DNA of 64,000 nt from Terriglobales bacterium (GTDB taxonomy: Bacteria > Acidobacteriota > Terriglobia > Terriglobales > Acidobacteriaceae). Both the position numbers and the translations under genes were made by a program. The stretch is from the NCBI GenBank assembly GCA_035561515.1, contig DATMXP010000020.1, positions 25,659 through 89,658 of the forward strand, in the 5' to 3' direction. This document shows, piece by piece, positions 11,614-20,339 of this stretch. Below the pieces are notes generated by a model, which worked only from the letters and a program-made list of their open reading frames with translations, was not told where the DNA came from and made no database searches. How positions within the stretch are numbered: position 1 is the first letter of the stretch; the number at the start of each line of letters is the position of its first letter.

Positions 11614-13008
11614 TCAGTACGTGATCTTCGGCATCATGCCGATGATTCCTTCGACGATGCCTGTTTCCGCACATCCGGGCTTCAGACGCGACGAAAGGAC
11701 CTCGAAGGTCTGATGGCCGAACGAAGCATCGTCGGGGATGTAGCCCGAGTTCGCGAATCCGTTCGTCACGGTGATCATCATCGTCTTGGAATAAGGCGAT
11801 TCCCGCTTCAACCGCTGTGCGATGGCGTTGTAAACCTCGCCATTGACTGCGCCGACAGCGATGTCATTGATCATCAGCAGGTCGACGGTGATGTTAACGT
11901 CGGGACCATCGGTGTACGTTCCCTGAATTCCTCCCCGTCCTTGGTTTGTGCGATTGCGTCCAGGACAGGTAACAGTCGATTCCTTGCCGAATATACGGAC
12001 GTCGCTGACCCCCGGCTTAGCCTCTCGCATAGCACGCAGGACTTCCTCACCGAGCAATTGCCCCATCGAGTTCGACATCTCCTTTTGCTCTTCCATCAAC
12101 CTCGCGACTTCGGGGTTCTTGCGATCGAGGCCTTGGCCGCCGGGCGGCATTGCATTGCTGATATCTTCGCCACGCTTGGCGTATTCCTTAATGCGAATCT
12201 CGCGAAGGTCGTAGGTCTGCTGAAAGTAGATGGGATTCTGATCGCCTGCGGCGCCGCTGGTAAACAACGCCACAGCTTTATCGCCAAGGGCCCGCTCGAT
12301 GTACCGTGAAGCAGCCCCGGGAAAGTCGCCGCTCACCAGATCAAGATTGCCGGTTATGACGGCGTGCATGGCGTAATTGAAGTAGACGGCGATCGGTTCA
12401 TCCTTCATCGAGACGAACTTAACGACAGCTACGGTCTTGTCGGACAAGCCGCTGTAGTTCGCGCCCTCCCACCATCCGTGCGTGACCGGATCGATTTGAT
12501 CGCGCTGGACGTTGAGGTAGGAGACACCCTCTCCAAAGCTCACTTTTGCCGGCTGAAGCGCTTCCTTTGCTTTGCGGATAGACGAGAATATCTTCTCTAT
12601 GTAAGCGCCTGTTGTATCAGGCGTGGTATCGCGATTCGGTCCGAAAGCGAATCGGCCAATGAATGGTGCGCTATGCGTGTGAGTGCCCGAGATCAACACA
12701 TTCGCGACGGGAATCCCAAACTCCTTTTGTACGCGAGCGCGGATGTCACTCGCTGTCTGCGTCGGGATGCCGCCTGCGTCAAGACTCACGAGCACCGCAC
12801 CGGTCTTCCCATTGTCGATGTAAATTGCTCTCGACCACACATGGTCCAGGATTCCCAGGAAATTCTTCGGCAACTCGTTCGGAGCTGGAGTGATATCGAC
12901 CTTCGCTGCGCCCACGAGCAGGGGACCCGAAGGAACAGTTTGCGAACAAACGCTCGACGTATACGCAAGGAACATCACGATTGCGAGTACTTTGAAGTGC
13001 TTCTTCAT
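11614..13008 (-). CDS. Secreted neutral/alkaline ceramidase-family hydrolase
   Basis: The protein has 464 residues from the ATG at 13008, chosen because ggag lies 5 nt upstream and it begins the signal peptide (KKHFKVLAIVMFLAYTSSVCSQ); a weaker in-frame ATG lies four codons upstream. The sequence opens GAAKVDITPAP and holds the metal-site motif GTHTHSAP, both typical of the neutral ceramidase N-terminal domain. At about 464 residues it lacks the C-terminal domain of true ceramidases, as do many acidobacterial homologues. Amidase/ceramidase activity is assumed from the family only; the substrate in this locus is unknown. It lies downstream of the receptor gene. Confidence 0.75.
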   Translation of the reverse strand: MKKHFKVLAIVMFLAYTSSVCSQTVPSGPLLVGAAKVDITPAPNELPKNFLGILDHVWSRAIYIDNGKTGAVLVSLDAGGIPTQTASDIRARVQKEFGIPVANVLISGTHTHSAPFIGRFAFGPNRDTTPDTTGAYIEKIFSSIRKAKEALQPAKVSFGEGVSYLNVQRDQIDPVTHGWWEGANYSGLSDKTVAVVKFVSMKDEPIAVYFNYAMHAVITGNLDLVSGDFPGAASRYIERALGDKAVALFTSGAAGDQNPIYFQQTYDLREIRIKEYAKRGEDISNAMPPGGQGLDRKNPEVARLMEEQKEMSNSMGQLLGEEVLRAMREAKPGVSDVRIFGKESTVTCPGRNRTNQGRGGIQGTYTDGPDVNITVDLLMINDIAVGAVNGEVYNAIAQRLKRESPYSKTMMITVTNGFANSGYIPDDASFGHQTFEVLSSRLKPGCAETGIVEGIIGMMPKITY

Positions 13009-13090
13009 CTGAACTCCCATGGTGTTTGCTGCACAGCGTAAGAAATGGGGGAGGCGGCCGTTTCAAAAACCGAACTCCGCACTCAGGAAG

Positions 13091-13121
13091 GATGCTGCGG
13101 ACTTGATCGGTCCGCAGCATC
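13091..13121. repeat. 12-bp perfect hairpin between the receptor and ceramidase genes
   Basis: Arms 13091-13102 (gatgctgcggac) and 13110-13121 pair perfectly with a 7-nt loop. It lies 22 bp beyond the stop of the TonB-receptor gene on the minus strand. No good U-tract follows, so partial termination or stabilisation of the receptor mRNA is more likely than full termination. This would give the receptor higher expression than the downstream enzymes. Confidence 0.7.
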
Positions 13122-13142
13122 TTCAGGGCTGGCGAGTTCCGG

Positions 13143-16100
13143 TTAGAACGCCAACTTCATATTGATTTGCATCTGACGCGCACCCTGAGTCGTAGTGATC
13201 TTCCCGAACGTCGGCAAAGCTGACCCGCCTGCGACTCCGAACGTAGTGTTAGGGCTGCCCCAACGCACTATGTTGAACGGGTTCGTGGCATCCGCGCCCA
13301 ACTCGAATTTCAAGCGCTCAGTCAACTGGAACGTCTTCCGTAACGAAAGACTTTCTTGCTTCAGCCACGGTGACGTTATATTGCTCCAGAAACGCGGGGC
13401 GTCTCCGAAGGCAAAGAATGGCGGTGCCGAGAATGCCGCCGGGTTGAGGTAGTTGTTCGGATCCGAGGTGTCGCCGTATGGGTTCTGGCCGTTCCAATTT
13501 ACATACACACCAGGGAAATAATCTGAGTAGCCGAACGTTGCAGCGAACGGGTTAATCGCGGCAATCTGGAGCGGCGCGCCAGACTGGTACCGCAAGCTGC
13601 CGCTGAGTGTCCATCCACCCAGGACAAGATCGACCGCCTTCGGGGCATCCTTCAGGAACGTTTTCCCATGCCCGAACGGCAGATCGTAGGAATAGCTCGC
13701 TCCGAAAACAAACTTCGGTGTTCCCGGATCGACGAACGTTGAACGGTCACCCGGATACTGCAAGAAGCCTTCGGCGAAATTGGCATAGGTAGTGTTTCCA
13801 CCGTTCGCATTCGTAATGCTCTTCATCCAGGTGAAGTAGAAGGTCCCGACAAGACCGCGCGAGTAACGCTGCGTGGCCTTCATTTGCAGCGAGTGGAAGC
13901 TGGCCTTGCCCTCAGGCAGTAATGCTACGTTGCTCCGCACGTTCTGGTACTGAGGGTAGGGCTTCAGTGCCTGTGCAAGTGTGTTCGTGCCATTCGGAAA
14001 ATCAGTGTTGAAGTTCGCATACGGAGCCGTGTAGCCGGCGCCAACCACAGCCGGAGAAGTGATCGGCTGCAGAAGCAGGAAGCCCAACCCGAGATTGCTG
14101 GCTGGCAAATAGTTGATTTGCGATGAGCCTGAGCCCAGGGTCAGGTGCGTCGAACGTGAGCCCTGATACGCAACTTCCAGAGAGAGGTTAGGAATCAGCT
14201 CGCGCTGAATAGCGAGGTTCCAGTTCACAATCTGAGGTAGCCGGTCGGCAGTCCGCGGAATATAGCTGATCGCCTGTCCGTTTAAGAAACTCGGGTCTAT
14301 GACCGGCGGCATGTTGAAATTCTGCGGAAACGACTCCGTTCCCATCAGAAATACCGGCGTGTAACCACCGTCCGGCGAATTGAATGTAGGCAGAGCTGTG
14401 TAACCATCCGCACCCGTAGTCGTGAACGGTACCTGGTTGCCACTGTTTGCGTAAACGATTCCGGAAGACGCACGGACAACCGTCTTCTCACTGAGTTGAT
14501 ATGCAATGCCCAGCCGAGGACCGAAACCGCGGCGCCAAGGATCCTGGAATGTACGGTTATAACCATCTTTTCCGGCGTAAGCCAAGGCTCCGAGCCGTCC
14601 ACCTGCTCCCGGGTTCGGCAAATTCGGATCAAAGCTGGTCAGAAAATCGTCCACCTCGTACATTGGCGGCATGTAGTCCCACCGCAACCCATACGAGATT
14701 GTCAGACTGTTCGTAACCTTCCATTCGTCTTGTGCGAAGAGTCCGTACTTGTTGAAACGCAAGCGGGTCTCGAGCGGGATGTACGCACTGGCTTGCGTCA
14801 CCCTGCCTAACAGGAAGGACGCAAATGAGCTGCCCGAATTCGGAACCGAAGGTAATCCCGTTGCATTATTGGAGAACGTAAACGTTCCCGATGCACCGCC
14901 GAAACGGCGGTCTTCGTGATTCCGTCCCCATTCTCCGCCGAACTTAAACGTGTGCTTACCGTGAATCCAGGTGATGTTCTCGCTGATGAAGAAGCGCTTT
15001 TCCCGCCAATCTTCATCGTAGGAACGGCCAAAGTTTATGGGAGCAGCAACACCGCCCGAGAAGTTAATTGCCGGGAACGAACCGTCATCTGCTGGAATAC
15101 CCGTGATCCCGAGTTGGTTATCCCATCCCTGGCCCGCGGTCTTATTAGCCCCGCGATTCTTATAACTGTCCACCGAAAACACGACGTGGTTGATCAGCGT
15201 TGGGCTGATGATGTAGTCGTGATTGAAACGGAATTTCCAGTTGTTGGCTATCTGATCTGTGACGTGATCCAGTGGGTTGGTTTGATCGGCACCCCAGACA
15301 GGATGTGGTCCAAGGCCTTGTTCCCAAATGACGCGGTGTTTGATTCCGTTCTGATAGGTGACGGACACCTTCTGGGTGTTGGAAAGGCTGTGGTCCACTT
15401 TTACTACAGTCGTATAGGAGTTAAGCCATGGCCAGTTCGGCGCAACGGCGCTGTGGAAGTTGTTCACAATGCCGGGCATATCGGGCGAAGGAATGAACGG
15501 AACGATTTCTGCCGCCGCGGGGCTGATTCGATTGTGGGGGATGATGTTACCGGGGAATGGATTACCGGTAGTGGGATCGTAAATGGGAACACCCAGTTCG
15601 GAGAAATCGAAATCCCCTGCGGGATTGCTTCGCCCAAGCATGCGTGCCGTAGGAACGGTGATCAGGTTCCCGCTAGCTCCGACCCGCGAACGGAACAGGT
15701 TGAGGCTGCCGAAGAAAAACGTCTTATTTTTGCCGTTGTAGACGCGCGGAATGACGATTGGTCCGCCCAGGGTAAAGCCGCCTTCGTTCTGCTTAAACGG
15801 CGTCACACCCGTTGCAAAGTAATTCTTTGCGTTAAGGGCGTCATTGCTGAGGTGGTCCCAAACGGAACCGTGTAGCTGACTGGTCCCCGATTTAATCGTG
15901 ACGTTGACGACCGAGTTTCCGAAACCGCCATACTCGGCGTTGAAGCCGTTCGACGCCACGCTGAATTCTCCGACTTGCTCGATCGCCGGCGAGACTTCGG
16001 AGAAGCCCCCGCGAGCGATTCCCCATTCACTGCCGGGTGCGCCGTCCAGGTAAACTTCAAGGTCTCCTGCCGCGCCACCGTTCAGTTTGGTAACGAAGTC

Positions 16101-16685
16101 TCCCGAGTTCGTCGATCCGGGCAGGTTGTTGAGCAACTGCGTGACCGAGCGCTGGTAAGCGGGGTTGATCACCGGGAGGTCGTTGACTAACTTCTCTCCT
16201 AAACCCGCCGTGTTGCTGGTGGTGGAAACGTCAAGGAGCGGAGCCTCAGAACTGACCGTGACTTCCTGCTGAACGGCACCGGGAGTCAGCGACATATCGA
16301 CGCGTACTTTTACGTTCGGACGGATCTCGATCCTGTCGCGAACCAGCGCTCCAAACCCTTGTTTCTTGACGACCACCTTATAGGTTCCCAGCGGCAAGTT
16401 CGGTGCCGTGTATAACCCCTCGTTGTTCGTTGTGTAATCACGAGCCGTGTTCGTCTGGGTCTGGACAATCTGAACGGATGCGCCCGGAACGACCGCACCG
16501 CTCTGGTCGGTCACAAGCCCTTCAATGGTTCCGCGGTCCGTCTGCGCAACGCATGGCGAAGCAACGGCAATCAGTACCAGCAGGGTGACCACAAGTGACA
16601 GGTTGCGTCCGCAACACTGACGAGCAGCCCTCGTTGCGCGCGACACTGGATGTAGGTCAAGGAGGTTTGTCATAACGCTCTTCAT
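13143..16685 (-). CDS. TonB-dependent receptor with carboxypeptidase-regulatory-like domain
   Basis: The protein has 1,180 residues with an N-terminal signal peptide (hydrophobic LVVTLLVLIAVAS, cleavage near CVAQ). Residues ~50-135 form a carboxypeptidase-regulatory-like beta-sandwich (GTIEGLVTDQSGAVVPGA...GTYKVVVKKQGF). A plug domain follows (LPVINPAYQRSVTQLLNNLPG; GGFGNSVVNVTIKSGT) and then a long outer-membrane barrel ending FNIVRWGSP...MQINMKLAF. This Oar-like architecture is strongly expanded in Acidobacteriota. It probably takes up the oligosaccharide or ester substrate of the locus across the outer membrane. It heads the leftward gene series and has a long, motif-bearing upstream region. 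Confidence 0.92.
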   Translation of the reverse strand: MKSVMTNLLDLHPVSRATRAARQCCGRNLSLVVTLLVLIAVASPCVAQTDRGTIEGLVTDQSGAVVPGASVQIVQTQTNTARDYTTNNEGLYTAPNLPLGTYKVVVKKQGFGALVRDRIEIRPNVKVRVDMSLTPGAVQQEVTVSSEAPLLDVSTTSNTAGLGEKLVNDLPVINPAYQRSVTQLLNNLPGSTNSGDFVTKLNGGAAGDLEVYLDGAPGSEWGIARGGFSEVSPAIEQVGEFSVASNGFNAEYGGFGNSVVNVTIKSGTSQLHGSVWDHLSNDALNAKNYFATGVTPFKQNEGGFTLGGPIVIPRVYNGKNKTFFFGSLNLFRSRVGASGNLITVPTARMLGRSNPAGDFDFSELGVPIYDPTTGNPFPGNIIPHNRISPAAAEIVPFIPSPDMPGIVNNFHSAVAPNWPWLNSYTTVVKVDHSLSNTQKVSVTYQNGIKHRVIWEQGLGPHPVWGADQTNPLDHVTDQIANNWKFRFNHDYIISPTLINHVVFSVDSYKNRGANKTAGQGWDNQLGITGIPADDGSFPAINFSGGVAAPINFGRSYDEDWREKRFFISENITWIHGKHTFKFGGEWGRNHEDRRFGGASGTFTFSNNATGLPSVPNSGSSFASFLLGRVTQASAYIPLETRLRFNKYGLFAQDEWKVTNSLTISYGLRWDYMPPMYEVDDFLTSFDPNLPNPGAGGRLGALAYAGKDGYNRTFQDPWRRGFGPRLGIAYQLSEKTVVRASSGIVYANSGNQVPFTTTGADGYTALPTFNSPDGGYTPVFLMGTESFPQNFNMPPVIDPSFLNGQAISYIPRTADRLPQIVNWNLAIQRELIPNLSLEVAYQGSRSTHLTLGSGSSQINYLPASNLGLGFLLLQPITSPAVVGAGYTAPYANFNTDFPNGTNTLAQALKPYPQYQNVRSNVALLPEGKASFHSLQMKATQRYSRGLVGTFYFTWMKSITNANGGNTTYANFAEGFLQYPGDRSTFVDPGTPKFVFGASYSYDLPFGHGKTFLKDAPKAVDLVLGGWTLSGSLRYQSGAPLQIAAINPFAATFGYSDYFPGVYVNWNGQNPYGDTSDPNNYLNPAAFSAPPFFAFGDAPRFWSNITSPWLKQESLSLRKTFQLTERLKFELGADATNPFNIVRWGSPNTTFGVAGGSALPTFGKITTTQGARQMQINMKLAF

Positions 16686-16821
16686 CTAAGACTCCTTCGG
16701 ACGTGGAAGGTAAAGGTGTTGGGGGTCCCGACTTCTCTTTCCAGTCAACTTGGACGTAACGCGGAAAGACACATGGCGATTGCTTCGATACTGAACTGTC
16801 GACAACCGCCCGTCGCAAGCA

Positions 16822-16851
16822 CTTTTAGCTTTCGCATTTAGAAGTTGTCAA
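16822..16851 (-). promoter_or_regulatory. Candidate promoter of the TonB-receptor gene
   Basis: Read leftward, TTGACA (16846-16851) is followed after 18 bp by TAAAAG (16822-16827), about 130 nt before the start codon. The -10 neighbourhood (TAAAAGTGC preceded by GCGAA) is nearly the same as that at 20250-20278, upstream of the second SGNH gene, which suggests shared control. The rest of the 16686-17220 gap holds the operator-like motifs listed separately and nothing else I can recognise. Confidence 0.5.
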
Positions 16852-16858
16852 CATAATT

Positions 16859-16870
16859 GCTATACCAATT
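16859..16870. promoter_or_regulatory. Candidate operator half-site (aattggtata type)
   Basis: The minus strand reads aattggtatagc just upstream of the receptor -35 box. The same 10-mer aattggtata recurs at 20283-20292 next to the second SGNH promoter. It is likely a binding element of the GntR/LacI-type regulator encoded at 20340-21443, by inference from position only. Confidence 0.4.
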
Positions 16871-17081
16871 AGAAAAAGTTCCCTAGACCATACAGATCTC
16901 ATAAGGACTTTTCGATGGGGCACAGCGCAGCATTCTGGCTATGGCACTGCAGAGAGCGCGTTTTGTGCGGCGTTTCCAACTCCACGATTGCGTGGGGAGT
17001 TTTAGTGGAAACGCAAAGGCCCAAACGATACGTGGAATGCGCCGAACACATTTTCGAAGTGGATGAATAGACGTTTTAGAC

Positions 17082-17109
17082 GCCATATATCGATTGCCAT
17101 ATACAACTT
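17082..17109. promoter_or_regulatory. Direct repeat gccatata upstream of the tannase gene; candidate operator
   Basis: The octamer gccatata occurs at 17082-17089 and 17096-17103 (14-bp period). The second copy extends to ccatatacaactt (17097-17109), a 13-mer repeated exactly at 21505-21517 between the regulator and sucrose phosphorylase genes. It is placed upstream of the tannase-like gene, as expected of a regulator-binding site. Confidence 0.5.
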
Positions 17110-17220
17110 GGAGGATAGGAACTTTCTAATGTGCTTGACACACTCCTTAGGACTCCACCAGAGTGTCACTGCCTGGCCCCCTCTGTCGACAAGAAACCAG
17201 GATCTAGAATTGAGGCAAGC

Positions 17221-18756
17221 ATGAACACACGACTGTGGTGCTTCGTACCGTTTCTGATCGCTGCAACGTTAACTGGAATAGCGCAAGAGAATAACTGCGC
17301 GGATATTCTCTCTCTTAAGATCCCTCAGGTTGAAATCACCAAAGCTGTGCGCGTTGCAGAAGGAAGTTCAGTGCCGGGTCCTTACGGCCAGGGGCCGATA
17401 TCGAACCTCCCTGCGTATTGTCGTGTGGAGGGTGTGATGAACCGACGCACGGGCGTCGGGGGTGAAGAATTTGGCATCAACTTCGCCCTCGCCATGCCCG
17501 ACAAGTGGAATGGTGATTTTCTGATGCAAGGCGGAGGCGGTGGAAATGGAATTGTAATGCCCCCGCTTGGCTTAGTTGCCGCCGGGAACACACCTGCGCT
17601 AATGCGCGGGTTCGCAGTAGTCAGCAACGACACTGGCCATAAAAGTCACACTGGGCCATTTGACTTCGGGTTTATGAGAGACCAGCAAGCCTCGATCGAC
17701 TTCGCCTATGCCGCTAACGCTCAGGTCGCAGCACTCGCCAAGCAACTGATCGCGCGCCATTACGGAAAGCCGGCGGCTTACTCCTACTTCGCTGGCTGTT
17801 CCACAGGAGGTCGCGAGGGGATGATTTTGTCGCAGCGCTTCCCCACCGTTTTCAACGGAATCATCTCCGGGGATCCGGCTATGCGCACCGGCCTCTCCAA
17901 CCTGGCGATAGGCAGATGGATACCAATCGCCTTTAATCAGATTGCACCAAAAGACGCAGCCGGCAAGCCGGTCATTGATCGATCCATCACCGATAATGAC
18001 CGAAAGCTGATTGCGGATGCGCTCCTGAAGCTCTGTGACGCGAAAGACGGCATTGCGGACGGACTCATCTCCGACCCGCTTGCATGCGACTTCGATCCTG
18101 GAATGCTGGCGTGCAAGGGAGCGAAGGACGATTCCTGCATTGCTCCCGCTACAGTCGCTGCAATTAAGAAGGCCCTTGCGGGCCCAAAAACATCAGGTGG
18201 AACCCAGGTCTATCCTGCGTTTCCATATGACACCGGCATCACCGGCGGAGCGCCGTTGCGCGGACTGCTCTCGCCAGGTCCGGGCATCTTTGGGCCGGCC
18301 ACGACCGATATGTCGATGGACGTCGCGAGCGAAGCCCTTTCCGCCATCCAGCCCCTAGTGGACTCGATGGCCACGAATCTGACAACGTTCTCGGGCAATG
18401 GCGGCAAGCTGATTTTCTACCACGGCGTCAGCGATCCATGGTTCTCTGCTCTCGATACGTTCGGCTATTTCAAAGAAGTGGCCTCAACGAATGGCGGGTC
18501 GGAAGCCGTCTCCAAGTGGAGTCAGTTCTACTTCGTTCCGGGCATGAGCCATTGTGGTGGCGGTCAGTCCCTCGATCAATTCGACTTGTTGGGAGCTATG
18601 GTGAGTTGGGTGGAGAAAGGCATCACACCCAACTCGGTCATTTCAACAGGCAAGGCTTTTCCGGGACGCAGTCGCCCCCTGTGCCCATATCCAAAGCACG
18701 CGCAATACAAAGGAAATGGCGACCCGAACGACGCTGACAATTTCGAGTGCCGTTAA
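17221..18756 (+). CDS. Tannase/feruloyl esterase family protein
   Basis: The protein has 511 residues from the ATG at 17221, which has gagg 5 nt upstream and begins the signal peptide (TRLWCFVPFLIAATLTGIAQ); the longer GTG-initiated frame (17131) starts with sequence unlike a leader. Family features are the conserved Cys near the N-terminus (NNCADILSLKIP), the oxyanion segment MQGGGGGNG, nucleophile AGCSTGGREGM, and the C-terminal VPGMSHCGGG with the catalytic histidine and a disulfide cysteine. The family hydrolyses galloyl or feruloyl esters of sugars and polyols. It is transcribed divergently from the TonB receptor and shares operator-like motifs with the regulator gene. Confidence 0.9.
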   Translation: MNTRLWCFVPFLIAATLTGIAQENNCADILSLKIPQVEITKAVRVAEGSSVPGPYGQGPISNLPAYCRVEGVMNRRTGVGGEEFGINFALAMPDKWNGDFLMQGGGGGNGIVMPPLGLVAAGNTPALMRGFAVVSNDTGHKSHTGPFDFGFMRDQQASIDFAYAANAQVAALAKQLIARHYGKPAAYSYFAGCSTGGREGMILSQRFPTVFNGIISGDPAMRTGLSNLAIGRWIPIAFNQIAPKDAAGKPVIDRSITDNDRKLIADALLKLCDAKDGIADGLISDPLACDFDPGMLACKGAKDDSCIAPATVAAIKKALAGPKTSGGTQVYPAFPYDTGITGGAPLRGLLSPGPGIFGPATTDMSMDVASEALSAIQPLVDSMATNLTTFSGNGGKLIFYHGVSDPWFSALDTFGYFKEVASTNGGSEAVSKWSQFYFVPGMSHCGGGQSLDQFDLLGAMVSWVEKGITPNSVISTGKAFPGRSRPLCPYPKHAQYKGNGDPNDADNFECR

Positions 18757-18780
18757 TTACGGCACTCGAGCTTCTGTCAT

Positions 18781-20064
18781 TCACTTCTTGGCTGCCGCCG
18801 ACGACGAGGCGCGGAGCATCGTCAGATCAATCGCATCAGCCATAGCTTTAAACCCGGCGGCACTTGGGTGCAGAGAATCTCCGGAGTGATATCCCTCTCG
18901 GAATCGACTCGGCTGTTTTGGATCCCTTACCGCAGCATCGAAATCGATAACCCCATCAAATGTCCCGCTCGAACGGATCCACTGATTCACCGCCTGGCGG
19001 ATCTCTTCGCCATCCACGGTGTAATAATCGGCACCCTCATAGGGAGTGAGCGTAGCGCCAAAGACTCTGATTCCATGCTGATGAGCACGTTCGACAATCT
19101 GCTTCAACCCTCCGATGATCTCGTCAGCGCTCACCATTTCACGCGCGAAAGGTGGCTCTTTCAGTTGCTCGCCACCGGGCATCCGCGGTTTCATGCGAGG
19201 CCACCCGATGTCGTTAATGCCTTCCAGTACGATTAGGTTCACCACCCCGGGCTGCGAAAGAACGTCGCGATCGAGCCGCGCGAGCGCATTGACTCCAGCT
19301 CCGTCGTGCAATATCCGATTGCCACCAATGCCTTCATTGACTACGGCCATCGGCGGCTGACCTTTCTGGGCCGACAGCCGGTTTGCCAAAAGATCTGGCC
19401 AGCCGCTGTAATCGCCCTGTTTTGCCCCGACGCCGTCCGTAATCGAATCTCCCAGAGCCACCGTCGTCTCGGTCTGGTCTGAAGACCAGACTTCAACGCC
19501 AGCCAGCCAGTACCACATCGTTGAAGTCTTCGCATCCGCGATATCCACCTTGGAAGTGAAGTCGCCCGGCCCTGAAATGTAGCTTTCATGCTGGCCCCAG
19601 AAGTGGACCGAAGAAGCTGGCGTTCGTGCAGGAACAAAAATACTGATCACCAACTCGGCAAACGGAGCGAATTTCAAGTCGACAGGATCGCTCAACAACG
19701 GCGCTCCACGTGGAATCTTCACAGAGCTCTTGCCGTAGAAGGTCAGAGTACGATCGGAGTCTGCAACGATCTTTGCCCCACCCGCACTAATCGCAATGTG
19801 CGCCGGTCCGACCGTCAGGGCATCCGTACCAAACGCATTCGATAACCTGATACGGACACGGTCGCCTCCGATTGTCGGTCGCACCACCATCCGAATCGTC
19901 TGGTTTTCAAACATCGGCGGCGGTGGAGCACCCGGGAAGGAAAGCGGCGCGTGAATAGCAGTACTCCAGGCACTTACCCAGTGTGCCTGCTTAGGCACAG
20001 TTCGCGCACTTACCGGAATACTGAGTACCACGATCGCGAGTAAAAGAAGTCTTAATCTGCGCAC
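18781..20064 (-). CDS. Secreted SGNH/GDSL hydrolase (copy 2)
   Basis: The protein has 427 residues with a signal peptide (RLLLLAIVVLSIPVSA). SGNH blocks are ETTVALGDSITDGVG (Ser), GIGGNRIL (Gly), EGINDIGW (Asn) and GDSLHPSA (Asp/His). The same N-terminal beta-rich domain as the gene at 6094-7464 is present (FENQTIRMVVRPTIGGDRVRIRLSN), so this is a paralogue. It converges with the tannase gene (24 bp apart) and follows the GntR gene with a 275-bp gap that holds its own promoter. A second copy under separate control hints at a distinct acyl substrate or expression level. Confidence 0.87.
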   Translation of the reverse strand: MRRLRLLLLAIVVLSIPVSARTVPKQAHWVSAWSTAIHAPLSFPGAPPPPMFENQTIRMVVRPTIGGDRVRIRLSNAFGTDALTVGPAHIAISAGGAKIVADSDRTLTFYGKSSVKIPRGAPLLSDPVDLKFAPFAELVISIFVPARTPASSVHFWGQHESYISGPGDFTSKVDIADAKTSTMWYWLAGVEVWSSDQTETTVALGDSITDGVGAKQGDYSGWPDLLANRLSAQKGQPPMAVVNEGIGGNRILHDGAGVNALARLDRDVLSQPGVVNLIVLEGINDIGWPRMKPRMPGGEQLKEPPFAREMVSADEIIGGLKQIVERAHQHGIRVFGATLTPYEGADYYTVDGEEIRQAVNQWIRSSGTFDGVIDFDAAVRDPKQPSRFREGYHSGDSLHPSAAGFKAMADAIDLTMLRASSSAAAKK

Positions 20065-20249
20065 AACTCCTCCTTAGGAAGTCAGCGACCCTCCATTGCT
20101 AGTTATCGAAGGGCTAGTGGTTCAAACAAAGGAGCACCGTGCAGATATACACGGCGCTCCAAAGTGACGCTTTGGGGAGACGAAGCACAGCTATGGAGGA
20201 CTCGCATTCCCGCCCTCCACAAGTGCACTTCCGACCATTACGGAATGCA

Positions 20250-20278
20250 CTTTTAATCTTCGCAGCGTGAAATTGCAA
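20250..20278 (-). promoter_or_regulatory. Candidate promoter of SGNH copy 2
   Basis: Read leftward, TTGCAA (20273-20278), 17 bp, TAAAAG (20250-20255). The stretch around the -10 box (gcgaag, then ttaaaagtgc) matches the receptor promoter at 16822-16851 almost base for base, although the flanks differ. Confidence 0.5.
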
Positions 20279-20282
20279 AAAG

Positions 20283-20317
20283 AATTGGTATATCGGTGCG
20301 AGAAAGTTGCCTATACC
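20283..20317. promoter_or_regulatory. Candidate operator upstream of SGNH copy 2
   Basis: The 10-mer aattggtata (20283-20292) is shared with the receptor upstream region in inverted orientation. GGTATA (20287-20292) and TATACC (20312-20317) form an inverted repeat spaced by 19 bp. It lies immediately upstream of the -35 element of the SGNH promoter and 23 bp beyond the regulator gene. Confidence 0.4.
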
Positions 20318-20339
20318 TATGCGGACATGGAGGAGCACG

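Noticed and set aside
11548..12309. 253-residue plus-strand open frame
   Set aside because: Antisense to the ceramidase-family gene, which has a signal peptide and conserved motifs.
14916..15875. 319-residue plus-strand open frame
   Set aside because: Fully antisense to the TonB-receptor gene and without protein-like motifs.
17131..17220. N-terminal extension of the tannase-family protein from a GTG at 17131
   Set aside because: The signal peptide begins at the ATG at 17221, which has its own ribosome site; the extension looks like untranslated leader.
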